From: Planctomycetota bacterium
GTDB lineage: Bacteria; Planctomycetota; Phycisphaerae; Phycisphaerales; UBA1924
Assembly (NCBI GenBank): GCA_023434205.1
Contig: JAEYTB010000204.1
Span: 1-18,103, forward strand
DNA length: 18,103 nucleotides
Direction of reading: 5' to 3'
Made by a program: the position numbers and the translations under genes. Positions 6,268 to 14,046 of this stretch are shown here, piece after piece. Numbering within the stretch: position 1 is the stretch's first letter; the number at the start of each line of letters is the position of its first letter. The notes under the pieces were generated by a model that was given only the letters and a program-made list of their open reading frames with translations, was not told the origin of the DNA and searched no databases.

Positions 6268-8013
6268 TTAGCGGCCCAGGGAGAGGAGCTGCTGCATGAG
6301 GTCGTCGGCGGTCCGGATAACGCGTGAGGACGCGGAGTAGCCGGTGGAGGAGAGGATCAGCTTGATGAACTCCTCGCCCAGGTCGACGTTGGAGAGCTCG
6401 AGGGCGCCGCCGACGACGCCGCCCGCGCCGAAGGTGCTGGGGGCGGTGATGACCGCGGCGCCGGAGTTGGAACCGGTCATAAAGAGGCTGTTGCCGGCGT
6501 CGACCAGGCCCTCGGGGTTGGCGAAGGTGGCGAGCGCGATCTGGCCGATGGTGCGCGTCAGGCCGTTGGTGAAGACGCCGGTGATCGTGCCATCGCCGCC
6601 CACGGCGTAGCCGGAGAGCGTGCCGATGGGCGCACCGTCGCGGCTGGTGGCGGCGAGGTTGGAGGTGGTGCTGCTGAGGGAGGTCACGCCGCCGGTGCCG
6701 TTGCCGGTGAACGCGATGTCGAGGGAAAGGGGGGTGGCGGAGCCGGAGCCCGCGCGGTCCACGGTGATGCTGATGGGCACGCCGCCCATGGGCTGGCCGT
6801 CGGTGTCGAAGGCGATCGTGCCGGTGGCGACCTGGAGGGCGATGTCGCTGTCGTCAGCGGACTCGACGTAGTAGCGCCAGCTGGTGCCGGAAGTGGACTT
6901 GGAGTCGAGCACCATGGTGATGTCGATCTCGACGGGCGAGCCCAGGGAGTCGTACGCGATGAAAGTCGTGCGGACGCTCTCGCCGTCGGAGGCCTTCAGC
7001 TTGGAGGTGGTGAAGGGGGTTCCGACCACGGCGCCCGCGGCGTCGGTGATGCGCAGGTCGGTGCCGTCGACGGCGATGTCGTTGGCGGACCCGGTGTTTC
7101 CAACGATGCTGAGCTGGCCCGTGAGGGGGTCGAGCGTCACGCCGGGGATGCCGCCGTCGGGGTTGGGCCCGACGGTGACGTCGATGCCCAGGGCCTGGTT
7201 GAGGAAGTTCTGGATGTCCTGGACGGTGGTGGTCGCGGTCACTTCAAAGCTGGCGGTGGGGATCTGGCGGCCGCCCTTCTCGGCGCCGCGAATCTCGAAG
7301 CGCTGGCCGGCGGTGAAGATGGGCGTGTTGGAGCCGGACGCCGCCGGGTCCTCGATGTCGACCAGGCGGGTGGTGGATTCGAGGAGGTTGGGTGGAGTGG
7401 GCGCAGGGGCGGCGGTCGCGATGGTGCGGAGCCCGCCCAGGGTGATCTGCGAGCCCATGCTGGGGAGCGTGCCGTCGGAGTTGAGGTTGCCCGAGAAGCG
7501 GACGTTGCGGGTTGCCTGCGCGAGGGTGAGCGACCCGATGGGAACGCTGACGTCCCGGAGCACGCCGGGGACGATGTTGAAGTTGGCGTCGACGCCGAAG
7601 CCCTGGAGCTTGTTGCCGCCGATATCGACGAGCTCGTTGGCCTGGTTCTGCCGGAACGCGCCGGCGCGTGTGTAGAACTGGGACCCGCCGCGGTTGACGA
7701 CGAAGAAGCCGCTGCCGTCGATGGCCATGTCGCGGGCATCGCCGGTGGCGGAGACCGAGCCGCCGGTCATGTTCCGCTGGGTGCCGGCGGTCTGGACGCC
7801 GTAGCCGATTTGGAAGGGGTTGGTGCCGCCGGTGGCGTCGGAGGGCTGGGAGCCCATGCTCATGGTGCGGCTGAACATGGTGGAGAAGAGCAGGCGGCTG
7901 CTCTTGTAGGCGGTGGTGTTGACGTTGGCGATGTTGTTGCCGATGACGTCGATGTGCCGCGAGTTGGCGTTCATCCCCGAGAGGCCGGTGAACATAGCGG
8001 TGGTTGAAGCCAT
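6268..8013 (-). CDS. flgE: Flagellar hook protein FlgE
   Basis: FlgE polymerises into the hook that joins the rod to the filament. The start at 8013 gives 581 residues and puts the canonical rod/hook N-terminus first: MASTTAMFTGLSGMNANSRH, then a GNNIANVNTTAYK helix that packs in the D0 core. A longer reading frame to 8160 would add 49 low-complexity residues before this core and is rejected. An AGGAC site precedes the chosen ATG. The middle has beta-rich hook domains, including a DGSGFFVV motif typical of axial proteins. The C-terminal D0 helix begins LSNVDLGEEFIKLI. Near the end, the usual QRxYQANSRV motif is instead SSTGYSASSRV, an unusual variant. The protein is longer than the roughly 400 residues of enterobacterial FlgE, as in several other phyla. 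Confidence 0.96.
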   Translation of the reverse strand: MASTTAMFTGLSGMNANSRHIDVIGNNIANVNTTAYKSSRLLFSTMFSRTMSMGSQPSDATGGTNPFQIGYGVQTAGTQRNMTGGSVSATGDARDMAIDGSGFFVVNRGGSQFYTRAGAFRQNQANELVDIGGNKLQGFGVDANFNIVPGVLRDVSVPIGSLTLAQATRNVRFSGNLNSDGTLPSMGSQITLGGLRTIATAAPAPTPPNLLESTTRLVDIEDPAASGSNTPIFTAGQRFEIRGAEKGGRQIPTASFEVTATTTVQDIQNFLNQALGIDVTVGPNPDGGIPGVTLDPLTGQLSIVGNTGSANDIAVDGTDLRITDAAGAVVGTPFTTSKLKASDGESVRTTFIAYDSLGSPVEIDITMVLDSKSTSGTSWRYYVESADDSDIALQVATGTIAFDTDGQPMGGVPISITVDRAGSGSATPLSLDIAFTGNGTGGVTSLSSTTSNLAATSRDGAPIGTLSGYAVGGDGTITGVFTNGLTRTIGQIALATFANPEGLVDAGNSLFMTGSNSGAAVITAPSTFGAGGVVGGALELSNVDLGEEFIKLILSSTGYSASSRVIRTADDLMQQLLSLGR

Positions 8014-8134
8014 GGGGCGGTGTCCTGAGAGCCCCTCCCGCCCGATCACGTAAGCGGGCGGCAGGGGCGTTGGTGCTGTGCGGGCCTCCGTGCCCTTGGG
8101 GGAGCGGCGTCCGTGCCGCGGAAGATGGGGATGC
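8014..8134 (-). other. Spacer upstream of flgE with a GCACGGAGGC word
   Basis: This 121-bp spacer has no gene. Its coding strand contains the word GCACGGAGGC (plus coordinates 8084-8093), which recurs as the ribosome binding site of fliJ and fliF. Here it is about 70 bases from the flgE start, too far to act as its ribosome binding site. Confidence 0.5.
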
Positions 8135-8617
8135 TCAGGCTCGGGGGGGCGTCCTGCCACCCAGGAGCTTGAGCAGGGAAGCGTTCATCAAGGACGGTGC
8201 CAACCGGGGGGGCTGGCCGGGGACGTCGCCGGCATCGGGGGCGACGGTGACCACGGCGTCCACGCCGGTGAGCACACTGGTTGAGTTCGGGTCGGCCTTG
8301 GCGGTGATGGTGCGCAGGCCCACATCCATCTGGAGGGCTTGGCCGTCGATGATCATGACGGCACGCTGGGCGCCGGCGGCTTCGGCGCGGTCGGCGGCGC
8401 GGGCGAGGCGCGAGAGCTGCGCGGGGGACAGGTCGACGCCGATGTTGCGCGAGACGCGCACGGGCAGGCCGCTGCTGATGCCGCCCGAGGCGGCGTCCTC
8501 GAGCATCTGCTGGAAGCTGGGGCCGTCCGTGCTCTGGACGGGGTACACCGCGTCCACGCCCGCGGGACGGACGCCCGAGCCAAGCGCTCTCAGCATCGCG
8601 GCGGGGTCAACGCTCAT
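8135..8617 (-). CDS. Flagellar operon protein, TIGR02530-type
   Basis: This 160-residue protein resembles the small conserved protein found next to flgD and flgE in many flagellar operons, known as TIGR02530 (flagellar operon protein). The conserved part is about residues 50-123. It has the pattern LPVRVSRN, DLSPAQLSRLARAADRAEAA, then a hydrophobic strand AVMIIDGQALQMDV and a final TGVDAVV. This matches the family layout of a short charged helix followed by a self-consistent strand pair. Residues 1-45 and the C-terminal 35 residues lie outside the conserved part. It overlaps flgD by 4 bp (ATGA at 8614-8617), so the two are translationally coupled. The family is thought to aid hook assembly, but its biochemical role is not established. 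Confidence 0.8.
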   Translation of the reverse strand: MSVDPAAMLRALGSGVRPAGVDAVYPVQSTDGPSFQQMLEDAASGGISSGLPVRVSRNIGVDLSPAQLSRLARAADRAEAAGAQRAVMIIDGQALQMDVGLRTITAKADPNSTSVLTGVDAVVTVAPDAGDVPGQPPRLAPSLMNASLLKLLGGRTPPRA

Positions 8618-9036
8618 CCTTCACCCCCGCTGGAGGGGGGCGTCTGGGCGATCTCGTCCAGGTCGCCGATGTAGACACGCTCGCCGCCCTTGAGGGTCAG
8701 GACCGTGCCGTGCATGGTGCGGCTGATGGACTTCACCTCGCCGGTGACGCGGTTGAAGTTCTCATCCACGCCGCTGATGGTCTTGCCGACGAGGGTTGCC
8801 GCGGCGGCGAACTCGTTCTGGCTGACCAGGGCCTGGAGGTTGGTGGAGAGGTCCATGTCGGACTGGATGGACCGCACGGCGGAGAGCTGCTGGAGCAGGG
8901 CGTTGGTGTCGTTGGGCTGGAGGGGGTCCTGCTTGGTCATCTCGGTGAGGATGAGCTGCAGGAAGTCGCCCGAGGAGAGGGAGCTGAGGGTGTTGGCGCC
9001 CTGCGAGGTATTGCTGATGGCGGAGATGGTGCTCAT
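8614..9036 (-). CDS. flgD: Hook assembly scaffold FlgD, short form
   Basis: FlgD caps the growing hook and is needed for FlgE polymerisation. The product has 140 residues, against about 230 in enterobacteria. It contains the conserved FlgD N-terminal region at about 20-90, with the motif DFLQLILTEMTKQDPLQP (24-41) and NALLQQLS just after. The C-terminal tail has one short beta-like stretch, KGGERVYIGDLDEI, and lacks the Tudor/fibronectin-like domains of long FlgD proteins. Short FlgD forms of this kind are known in Firmicutes. The start at 9036 is the only Met near the conserved start. Its stop overlaps the start of the next gene by 4 bp. Confidence 0.93.
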   Translation of the reverse strand: MSTISAISNTSQGANTLSSLSSGDFLQLILTEMTKQDPLQPNDTNALLQQLSAVRSIQSDMDLSTNLQALVSQNEFAAAATLVGKTISGVDENFNRVTGEVKSISRTMHGTVLTLKGGERVYIGDLDEIAQTPPSSGGEG

Positions 9037-9072
9037 GGGTTCCTCGTGACAGGCGGTGGGCCAGGCGATGGT

Positions 9073-10644
9073 TCAGGCGACGGCGTCGAGGTGGAGGCGG
9101 TAGGTGCCGCCGTCATCGAGCGCGAGCGTGAGCGCGGGGGGCAGCCAGGGGTCGGCGGGGGGCGCGTCGGCGTGCTCGTCCTTGGAACGGCCGGCGGTGT
9201 CCTGCTGTGGGTTGGCGTCGCGCTGACGGCTTCGACCATCGCCGGCAAGCTCCGTGCCACGTTGGTCGGGGTTGAAACGCGCATCCTGCGCGTCGGCGCT
9301 GTTGGGCGCGGTGACTTCGATGCGTTCCACGCTCAGACCCCGCGCTTCCAGCGCGGCACGGAGGGAGGACTGAGCGTCGATTAGCAACTGGCGTGCCGAT
9401 TCTGAGGATGCGTGGAGGCGGGCGGTGACCTCGGCGTTGTGGAGCGTGAGTTCAACCTTGAGCGTGCCGAGGCTCTCGGGCGTGAGGCGGAGCGTGACGG
9501 TGCCCTCGCCCTGACGCAGGGCCATGGTGAGGGCCTTGGAGGCCTGGGGGATGAACGAGGCTTGGGCGATGCCCTGCTTGAGGGCGGGCGCCTGCGCCGT
9601 CAGGCGCGCGAGGGCGGCTTGCTTGGCGGCGCCCGGGCTCTGAGCAATGCCCACGATCGGCGTGGGACCGGCGGGTTTGGCTGCGGCGCTCTGGACGCCG
9701 GCGGCGGGAGCGGTCGGGAGGGCTGGCGCCGCGGTCGCCGCCTGAGGCGCAGCGTGTACGGGCGGCGCGAAGGGAGTCGGCTGATGGGCGGCGGCTGCGG
9801 CGGGGCGCGGTTGGGCGGTCTGCCGCGGGTCCTGCGTGGGTCGCTGGTCGCCCGGGTTGCTCTCCGCGGCGTCGGGCTGCGGGGCTGCGGATGTGGAGGC
9901 TTGGATCGCCACAGGCTCCGGCGCGCGGGGCTGGTCCTGTGCGCGGTTGGGCAGCGGCGCGGTCTCTGATGCTGTCGCGGGCGTGGAGGCGGCTTGAGGC
10001 GTCGTGTTCGGGAGCGGGTCCGTGCGGGAGGGAGTGGGCACGGTGGTTTGCACGGGCTGGGCCGGCGCGGGGGGGCCGAGCTTGATCGGCGGCGGCGCGT
10101 CGGCGGCTGCGGCGGCTTGTTCGGCAGGCGCGGCCTGGGCGGGGGGCTTGGCATCCTGGCCCGGCAAGGTTGAGGCTGCCGCGGGATCGGGGGTGGGTTC
10201 GCCGGTGACTGTTGACGCGATCGGCGCGGCGTGGACGGGCTCCGCGGCGACGGGGACACCCTGGGTGGCTCGCGGTTGCGCAGGCTCTGCGCGGGCCGGC
10301 GCGGCATCCGCCGGCGCGGGGGGTGCTTTCTGCGCGTGTGGGCGGTCGGCGGGCTGGTCGGGGGCGGGCTCTTCGGCGGTTGAGGCCGCCTTGGGCTGGC
10401 CCTCGGGCTGGTCGGTCGCTGGGTCGGCGTCGGCGGGTTGCGGCTGGGCGGTTCGGTCCTCCGCGGCGGCATTCTCGGGCGGTGCCGACTGCTCGGGCCT
10501 GGGCTCGATGATCTGGGGCGTGGAGGGCGAGATCCCCAGGCCCATGCTGGAGAGCATCGCGGCGAAGCGGCTGGGCTTGTACCGCGGGCTTGCGGGCTGC
10601 GGAAGGAGGGTGTTGAGGTCTGGGGTGGAGTCGATTCGGGGCAT
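9073..10644 (-). CDS. fliK: Flagellar hook-length control protein FliK
   Basis: FliK is secreted during hook growth, measures hook length and triggers FlhB to switch export specificity. The product has 523 residues. Residues about 45-330 are a Pro/Ala/Gln-rich low-complexity region, consistent with the flexible molecular ruler. The conserved hook-length domain follows at about 375-445: the VTLRLTPESLGTLKVELTL strand pair and the ARQLLIDAQSSLRAALEARG helix. A Pro/Arg-rich segment and a short DDGGTYRLHLDA tail follow. The stop is 36 bp before flgD. Its start is 8 bp after the stop of the motE-like gene. The length is driven by the low-complexity region, whose repeats make alignment of the N-terminal half unreliable. 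Confidence 0.92.
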   Translation of the reverse strand: MPRIDSTPDLNTLLPQPASPRYKPSRFAAMLSSMGLGISPSTPQIIEPRPEQSAPPENAAAEDRTAQPQPADADPATDQPEGQPKAASTAEEPAPDQPADRPHAQKAPPAPADAAPARAEPAQPRATQGVPVAAEPVHAAPIASTVTGEPTPDPAAASTLPGQDAKPPAQAAPAEQAAAAADAPPPIKLGPPAPAQPVQTTVPTPSRTDPLPNTTPQAASTPATASETAPLPNRAQDQPRAPEPVAIQASTSAAPQPDAAESNPGDQRPTQDPRQTAQPRPAAAAAHQPTPFAPPVHAAPQAATAAPALPTAPAAGVQSAAAKPAGPTPIVGIAQSPGAAKQAALARLTAQAPALKQGIAQASFIPQASKALTMALRQGEGTVTLRLTPESLGTLKVELTLHNAEVTARLHASSESARQLLIDAQSSLRAALEARGLSVERIEVTAPNSADAQDARFNPDQRGTELAGDGRSRQRDANPQQDTAGRSKDEHADAPPADPWLPPALTLALDDGGTYRLHLDAVA

Positions 10645-10652
10645 GCAGCGCC

Positions 10653-11423
10653 TTACGGCACGCGGGCGAACTCGCCGCGTTGCCGCAGTCGCTCTAGCAA
10701 GTCTGCTGCCAGCTTGGGGTCGGTCTTTGTGAGCGCCTCGATGATTTTGGAACGGGACTTGTCGTTCATCGCGTCGAGGTAGGCAACCACGGTGGCGAGG
10801 CGTTCCTCGTCCGCGGCGGCGGCCTGCGGAGTCGGGGCCGGGGCGGACATGCCGTTGGCCATCGGGATGGGTGCGAACTCGGGCGGGGGCGTGGGATCGG
10901 CGAGCATCTGCTGGAGGAGCACCACGGCCTGCGCGGGCTTCTGGGATTGGAGGACCTTCAGCGTCTTCTGGAACTGGGCGTCGGTGTTGGCGGCGTTGCT
11001 CGCGATCAGCAGTTCCTGGAACTCCTTCTTGTCGTTCTCGAGGGCGAGCCGCTCGGCGTTGAGTCGGCGGCGGTCCTCGGCGAGCTGGTTCTGGAGGTCG
11101 AGGATCTCTCGCTTGAGGCGGTCGATGCGCTGGCGGTCGAGCTCGGTGGCTTCCATGCGGGCCGAGAGGCGCTCGGTCGCGGTGAGCGGGGGCTTGGCGG
11201 CCTTCTTCTCTTCCTCGGCCTTGAGCTTCTCGGCTTCCTGGGCCTTCGCCGCGGCCTCGGCCTCGGCCTTTTCCTGGGCGAGGGTGCGGGTGAGCAGCAG
11301 GCGGACGTCGCGGGCGCGGTCGACGTTGAGGCGGCCGGAGCTGTGCAGCCAGCCGATAAAGCCCGCGATGGCGATCACGTTGGCGACCGCGATGACGGAG
11401 AGGATGTTCCAGAGTGCTTTCAT
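10653..11423 (-). CDS. MotE-like flagellar coiled-coil membrane protein
   Basis: This 256-residue protein has one N-terminal membrane helix (about 7-27). A long charged coiled coil (about 45-138) rich in Glu, Lys, Ala and Gln follows. Two short helical blocks resemble the MgtE N-terminal fold: residues 150-174 (QKTLKVLQSQKPAQAVVLLQ) and 208-248 (VVAYLDAMNDKSRSKIIEAL, then DLLERL). This layout matches MotE (YlxF in Bacillus), a chaperone that stabilises MotC stator proteins in the periplasm. I am fairly sure of the architecture, less so of the function, because motB and motC are not in the window. It overlaps fliJ by 4 bp (ATGA at 11420-11423) and lies 8 bp ahead of fliK, the same gene order seen in other MotE-bearing operons. 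Confidence 0.7.
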   Translation of the reverse strand: MKALWNILSVIAVANVIAIAGFIGWLHSSGRLNVDRARDVRLLLTRTLAQEKAEAEAAAKAQEAEKLKAEEEKKAAKPPLTATERLSARMEATELDRQRIDRLKREILDLQNQLAEDRRRLNAERLALENDKKEFQELLIASNAANTDAQFQKTLKVLQSQKPAQAVVLLQQMLADPTPPPEFAPIPMANGMSAPAPTPQAAAADEERLATVVAYLDAMNDKSRSKIIEALTKTDPKLAADLLERLRQRGEFARVP

Positions 11424-11890
11424 GCGGCGACCTCGTCGGGATCAGGACGGCCGGCGCGGACGACGTTGAGCTCGTCCAGGGCGGCGTCCTCGGCTTTCTT
11501 CTGACGCAACTTCCATTCCTCCAGGCGGCGTTCCTTCAGCATTTCGACGCCCTTGCGGCGCATGGTGGCCTCCAGGAGCTTGAGGCGGGCGGCGTCGATG
11601 CGCTTGTGCAGGCCCGCGAGCTGGAGCACCGCGCGCTGGGCGAGGGCGATCAGGCGGAGCGAGGCGCCGGCCTGGAAGCGCACGCCGCGGAGGTCGAGGG
11701 TGGCGGGGCCGGAGGCGAGCTGATCGCGGAGCTCGTCGCGCTCGATTGACAGCTCGCGCTGGTGGGCGCGGATGGAGGATTCAAGCAGCGACTTCTCGCG
11801 TTCGAGCGCGGCCACCGCAAGCTGGTGCTCGCGCTCTTCGGCGAGGCGCTGCTTGAGGACCGCTTCAAGCTCAAAGATGAACCGTGCCAC
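11420..11890 (-). CDS. fliJ: Flagellar export chaperone FliJ
   Basis: FliJ is the central stalk of the export ATPase; it sits in the FliI ring pore and escorts export chaperones. The 156-residue product is nearly all helical and coiled-coil, with the typical opening FIFELEAVLKQRLAEER (4-20) and a long C-terminal helix, LKERRLEEWKLRQKKAEDAA. The start is GTG at 11890, supported by GGAGG 4 bases upstream within the recurrent word GCACGGAGGC. The next Met in frame is far inside the conserved region, so GTG is the best start. It lies 54 bp after the fliI stop. FliJ sequences diverge widely, so identity rests on length, coiled-coil character and position after fliI. Confidence 0.9.
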   Translation of the reverse strand: MARFIFELEAVLKQRLAEEREHQLAVAALEREKSLLESSIRAHQRELSIERDELRDQLASGPATLDLRGVRFQAGASLRLIALAQRAVLQLAGLHKRIDAARLKLLEATMRRKGVEMLKERRLEEWKLRQKKAEDAALDELNVVRAGRPDPDEVAA

Positions 11891-11893
11891 CGT

Positions 11894-11903
11894 GCCTCCG
11901 TGC
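11894..11903 (-). promoter_or_regulatory. Ribosome binding site of fliJ within recurrent word
   Basis: The coding strand reads GCACGGAGGC here. GGAGG lies 4 bases before the GTG start of fliJ. The same ten bases with the same 4-base spacing precede fliF, and two further copies lie in other spacers. Confidence 0.7.
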
Positions 11904-11944
11904 TCCCTTCACTGTACCGCGTGCGTGGTCTACTTCGGCCGGGA

Positions 11945-13321
11945 TTACCTCTTGGTGCGCTGGAGCTTTGCGAGCTGCTCGGAGCTTTCCCTGGCCAGCC
12001 TGAGCAGGGTGGGAAGGGAACTGTCGAAGGGGGCCGGCTCATCGCGCGCCTGGCGGAGCAGGTCGTTGATGGCCCGGTTGAAGTCGATGGCGACGTCAGC
12101 CTCGGGGCTGCTGCCCCGGGCGTAAGCGCCGATCTGGACCAGGTCCTCGATGTCGCGGTAGGTGGCGAGCAGGCGGGTGACCTGGCGGCGGGCGGCGGCG
12201 TGCTCGGGCGAGGTGACGTCGTCCTGCACGCGGCTGACGGAGTCGAGGATGTCGATCGCGGGGTAGTGGGACTTCTGCGCGAGCTTTCGGGAGAGGATGA
12301 TGTGGCCGTCGAGGATGCCGCGGGCGGCGTCGGAGATGGGCTCGGTCATATCGTCGCCCTCGACGAGGATGGTGTAGAGGCCGGTGATGGAGCCGGCGGG
12401 GCGGGCGGCGTCCTGGGCTTCGAGGGCGCCGGCACGCTCCAAGAGCAGGGCGAGGCTGGCGAAGACGCTGGGGGTGTAGCCCTTGGTGGCCGGGGGCTCG
12501 CCGACGCTCAGGCCGATCTGGCGCTGCGCATGGGCGAAGCGGGTGACCGAGTCCATCATCAGGAAGACGTCCAGGCCGGCAGTGCGGAAGAACTCCGCGG
12601 CGGTGCAGGCGAGCTTGGCGGCACGGATGCGCAGGAGCGGCGATTCGTCGCCGGTGGCGACGATGACGACCGAGCGGGCCAGGCCCTCCGGGCCCAGGGC
12701 GTGCTCGATGAAGTCCTTGACCTCGCGCCCTCGCTCGCCGATCAGGGCGATGACGTTGACATCGGCGTTGGTGCGCTGGGCGATGGTGCCCAGGAGCGTG
12801 GACTTCCCCACGCCGGGGCCGGCGAAGAGGCCGATACGCTGGCCGCGGCCGAGGGTGGTCATGAGGTCGATGGCGCGGACGCCGGTGTAGAGGGGCTGGC
12901 AGATGCGGCGGCGGCGCAGGGCCTTGATGGGCTCGGGGTTGATGGGCCGGTGCACGGCCTGGGCGATGGGGCCCAGGCCGTCGATGGGGCGGCCAAGGCC
13001 GTCGATGCAGCGGCCCAGGAGGCGCGGGCCGACGGGCGCGGTCTGCGTGACCTCTTCGCCGGTGACGCGGTCGCCGGGGCGGATGCCGGTGGTCTGGCCC
13101 AGGAGCATGACGACCGCGTGCTCGCTGGTGAAGCCGACGACCTCACCGAACGTGGGCTCGGCGTGCATCGCGGAGGGCGAAGCGATCGACACGAGCGAGC
13201 CGATGGGCAGGGGGAGCTCGGTGGCCAGGACCGACAGGCCGCGGACGGCGGCGACCGTGCCGGTGATGCGGATGGGCTGGACGCGCTGTGCGGCCTCGAA
13301 GGCGTGGGCGAGGGCGCTCAC
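11945..13321 (-). CDS. fliI: Flagellar export ATPase FliI
   Basis: FliI is the ATPase of the flagellar export apparatus; it forms a hexamer that unfolds and loads subunits at the gate. With the GTG start at 13321 the product has 458 residues, matching the family. Walker A GPGVGKST lies at 168-175, the catalytic glutamate region IGERGREV at 194-201, and the Walker B strand VFLMMDS at 252-258. DSVTRFAHAQRQIGL is the following signature. The longer reading frame to 13426 adds 35 low-complexity residues with no family match and overlaps fliH deeply, so I rejected it. The GTG overlaps the fliH stop by 4 bp (GTGA), which implies translational coupling. SctN-type virulence ATPases look similar, but the flanking fliH and fliJ fix this as flagellar. 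Confidence 0.97.
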   Translation of the reverse strand: MSALAHAFEAAQRVQPIRITGTVAAVRGLSVLATELPLPIGSLVSIASPSAMHAEPTFGEVVGFTSEHAVVMLLGQTTGIRPGDRVTGEEVTQTAPVGPRLLGRCIDGLGRPIDGLGPIAQAVHRPINPEPIKALRRRRICQPLYTGVRAIDLMTTLGRGQRIGLFAGPGVGKSTLLGTIAQRTNADVNVIALIGERGREVKDFIEHALGPEGLARSVVIVATGDESPLLRIRAAKLACTAAEFFRTAGLDVFLMMDSVTRFAHAQRQIGLSVGEPPATKGYTPSVFASLALLLERAGALEAQDAARPAGSITGLYTILVEGDDMTEPISDAARGILDGHIILSRKLAQKSHYPAIDILDSVSRVQDDVTSPEHAAARRQVTRLLATYRDIEDLVQIGAYARGSSPEADVAIDFNRAINDLLRQARDEPAPFDSSLPTLLRLARESSEQLAKLQRTKR

Positions 13322-14034
13322 GGCTGGGGCCCTTCGACGCCGGGGAGGAGCGCGGCGACCATGCGGTCGAGCTGGGTGGGGATGGAGGCGTCGATGCGGC
13401 CGCCGCCCTGGGTGCTGGCCGTACACGAGCCGCGAGGGAGCGCGGGGTCGGGGCGGAGGTCGACGTGGTGGGCGGCGGAGAGGCGGGCGAGCAGGGTGGG
13501 GAGCGATTCGCGGGCGAGGGCCTCATCATCGGGGTTGATACTGATGGTGAGGCGCGTGGGCTGGGACAGGAGTGCGAGCACGGCCTCGAGCTGCGCGGTA
13601 ATAACGTGCGGGTCGACCTCGACCGTGCGACGGGTGATGCGCTCGCCCATCATGACGGCGAGGCGGAGGACATCGGCGCGGGCCTCCTGGAGGAGGCGGT
13701 CGCGGTCGCGTTCGAAGGCTTCGACTGCCGCGGACCAGCCGGCGAGAAGCGCATCGAGCGCCTGGCGGCGTTCAGCGAGAGCGGCGTCGTGGCCCTGCTT
13801 GCGGCCCTCCTCGAGGCCCTTGGCGAGGCCCTCGGCGTGGCCCTTGGCGAAGCCCTCGTCCTTGCCGGAGGCGAGGAGGCGCTGACGGTCGGCCTGGGCC
13901 TTGGCGAGGATGGCGTCGGCCTGTTCCTTGGCGAGGGCGCGGACCTGCTCGCCCTGGCGGGTGAGGTCGCCCAGGTCCAGGACGATGGCGTCCTGGACGA
14001 TGCGGTGTGCCTGGGATTGGCGGATGACGGCCAT
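13318..14034 (-). CDS. fliH: Flagellar export regulator FliH
   Basis: FliH forms the stator-like arm that tethers the FliI ATPase to the C-ring and holds its activity low until needed. The 238-residue product starts with a short charged N-terminus. A hallmark run of GxxxG repeats follows: seven glycines at exact four-residue spacing (57, 61, 65, 69, 73, 77, 81). The helix continues through about 130. A C-terminal globular region resembles the peripheral stalk domain of the F-type ATPase delta subunit, with RLAVMMGERITRRTVEVDP and a later LTISINPDD. The start ATG is 12 bp after the fliG stop. The stop overlaps the GTG start of fliI. Length fits FliH well. Confidence 0.93.
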   Translation of the reverse strand: MAVIRQSQAHRIVQDAIVLDLGDLTRQGEQVRALAKEQADAILAKAQADRQRLLASGKDEGFAKGHAEGLAKGLEEGRKQGHDAALAERRQALDALLAGWSAAVEAFERDRDRLLQEARADVLRLAVMMGERITRRTVEVDPHVITAQLEAVLALLSQPTRLTISINPDDEALARESLPTLLARLSAAHHVDLRPDPALPRGSCTASTQGGGRIDASIPTQLDRMVAALLPGVEGPQP

Positions 14035-14046
14035 GGGTGCGGGGGC

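Noticed and set aside
8014..8160. 49-residue N-terminal extension of FlgE
   Set aside because: The canonical axial-protein N-terminus begins at the Met at 8013; the extension is low-complexity and overlaps the end of the upstream gene.
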